Shown in pieces: positions 4,956 through 5,163 of a stretch of 5,163 nt of DNA. Position 1 is the stretch's first letter, and each line of letters opens with the position of its first letter. The DNA is from Micropepsaceae bacterium (GTDB taxonomy: Bacteria > Pseudomonadota > Alphaproteobacteria > Micropepsales > Micropepsaceae). The notes below the pieces were generated by a model that was given only the letters and a program-made list of their open reading frames with translations, made no database searches and was not told where the DNA came from. The stretch lies in the NCBI GenBank assembly GCA_025450355.1, contig JANWHR010000147.1, positions 1 through 5,163 of the forward strand, read 5' to 3'. Made by a program: the position numbers and the translations under genes.

Positions 4956-4961
4956 CCTCCT
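4956..4961 (-). promoter_or_regulatory. Ribosome binding site fixing the DUF2231 start at 4950
   Basis: Minus-strand AGGAGG followed by TGAAG and ATG 4950. Its last base is the first base of the alternative GTG start at 4956, which makes that start unlikely. Confidence 0.78.
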
Positions 4962-4985
4962 GTGACTTTGGACCTCTCTGTCCGC

Positions 4986-5010
4986 AACGTGACGCAACTC
5001 ATCCCGTTCC
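4986..5010 (-). promoter_or_regulatory. EcfG (general stress response) promoter of the DUF2231 gene
   Basis: Minus strand reads GGAAC (5010-5006), a 16-nt spacer, then CGTT (4989-4986), an exact match to the alphaproteobacterial EcfG consensus GGAAC-N16-17-CGTT. The predicted start of transcription is near 4979, leaving a leader of about 29 nt to the start codon that includes the AGGAGG site. The gene is therefore probably controlled by the PhyR-NepR-EcfG stress cascade. Confidence 0.72.
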
Positions 5011-5163
5011 CCTGCCTGGCCTACGCTGGTGACAATCGGACGAGGTGCCCGCGCGTTTCACCGCCAAATCCAAATAAAGCATGTCATCCCGGCCCAGCGT
5101 GGCGCGCGCGCAGATGAGCCGAAGCCCCGGACGCGATCGGTAATTGTATACTTGAGTTAATTG

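Noticed and set aside
5081..5140. REP-like sequence at the right edge (ATGTCATCCCGGCC followed by alternating GC and a later CCCCGGA)
   Set aside because: It recalls palindromic repeats of related genomes, but the two arms do not form a continuous stem and the window ends too soon to define it.

Overview
The window looks like chromosomal DNA from a GC-rich alphaproteobacterium, most likely of the Bradyrhizobium/Rhodopseudomonas/Afipia group (Hyphomicrobiales). The grounds are high GC, alphaproteobacterial protein flavour, GGAAC/CGTT promoter motifs typical of the EcfG general stress sigma factor, and an intergenic palindromic element of a style common in these genomes. The taxon is an inference from style and not from a marker gene. 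There are no rRNA, tRNA, CRISPR, integrase or transposase genes.

Layout from left to right. Bases 1-202 hold no gene I can support. Bases 203-442 (+) encode a 79-residue protein with two CxxC pairs, a probable zinc-binding small protein. Bases 443-656 hold a UUCG-capped stem-loop and a textbook intrinsic terminator that serves the minus-strand gene to its right. Bases 657-1088 (-) encode a four-helix SPW-repeat membrane protein with an EcfG-like promoter. Bases 1101-1481 are a divergent intergenic region with an 11-bp perfect inverted repeat and a two-hairpin palindromic repeat unit. Three plus-strand genes follow in a possible operon: an ICMT/PEMT-type membrane methyltransferase (1482-1946), a di-haem cytochrome b561-like membrane subunit (2002-2763), and a secreted, probably outer-membrane beta-barrel protein (2847-3515). 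Two minus-strand genes face them: an outer-membrane beta-barrel protein of the OmpA-N/OMP_b-brl type (3523-4188) and a DUF2231 membrane protein (4459-4950) with a perfect GGAAC-N16-CGTT promoter. Between these two lies the 3' remnant of a cupredoxin gene. Bases 4957-5163 hold that promoter and otherwise no gene.

The common theme is the cell envelope: six of the seven intact genes encode inner-membrane or exported proteins. At least one, and probably two, appear to be driven by the general stress sigma factor. The cytochrome b lacks a recognisable catalytic partner in the window, and the cupredoxin next to DUF2231 has lost its 5' part, so the region looks like an accessory envelope/redox neighbourhood that has been partly eroded. 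I see no clearly new multi-gene system. The best leads are the stress promoters, the cupredoxin remnant in frame with the DUF2231 gene, and the small CxxC protein.
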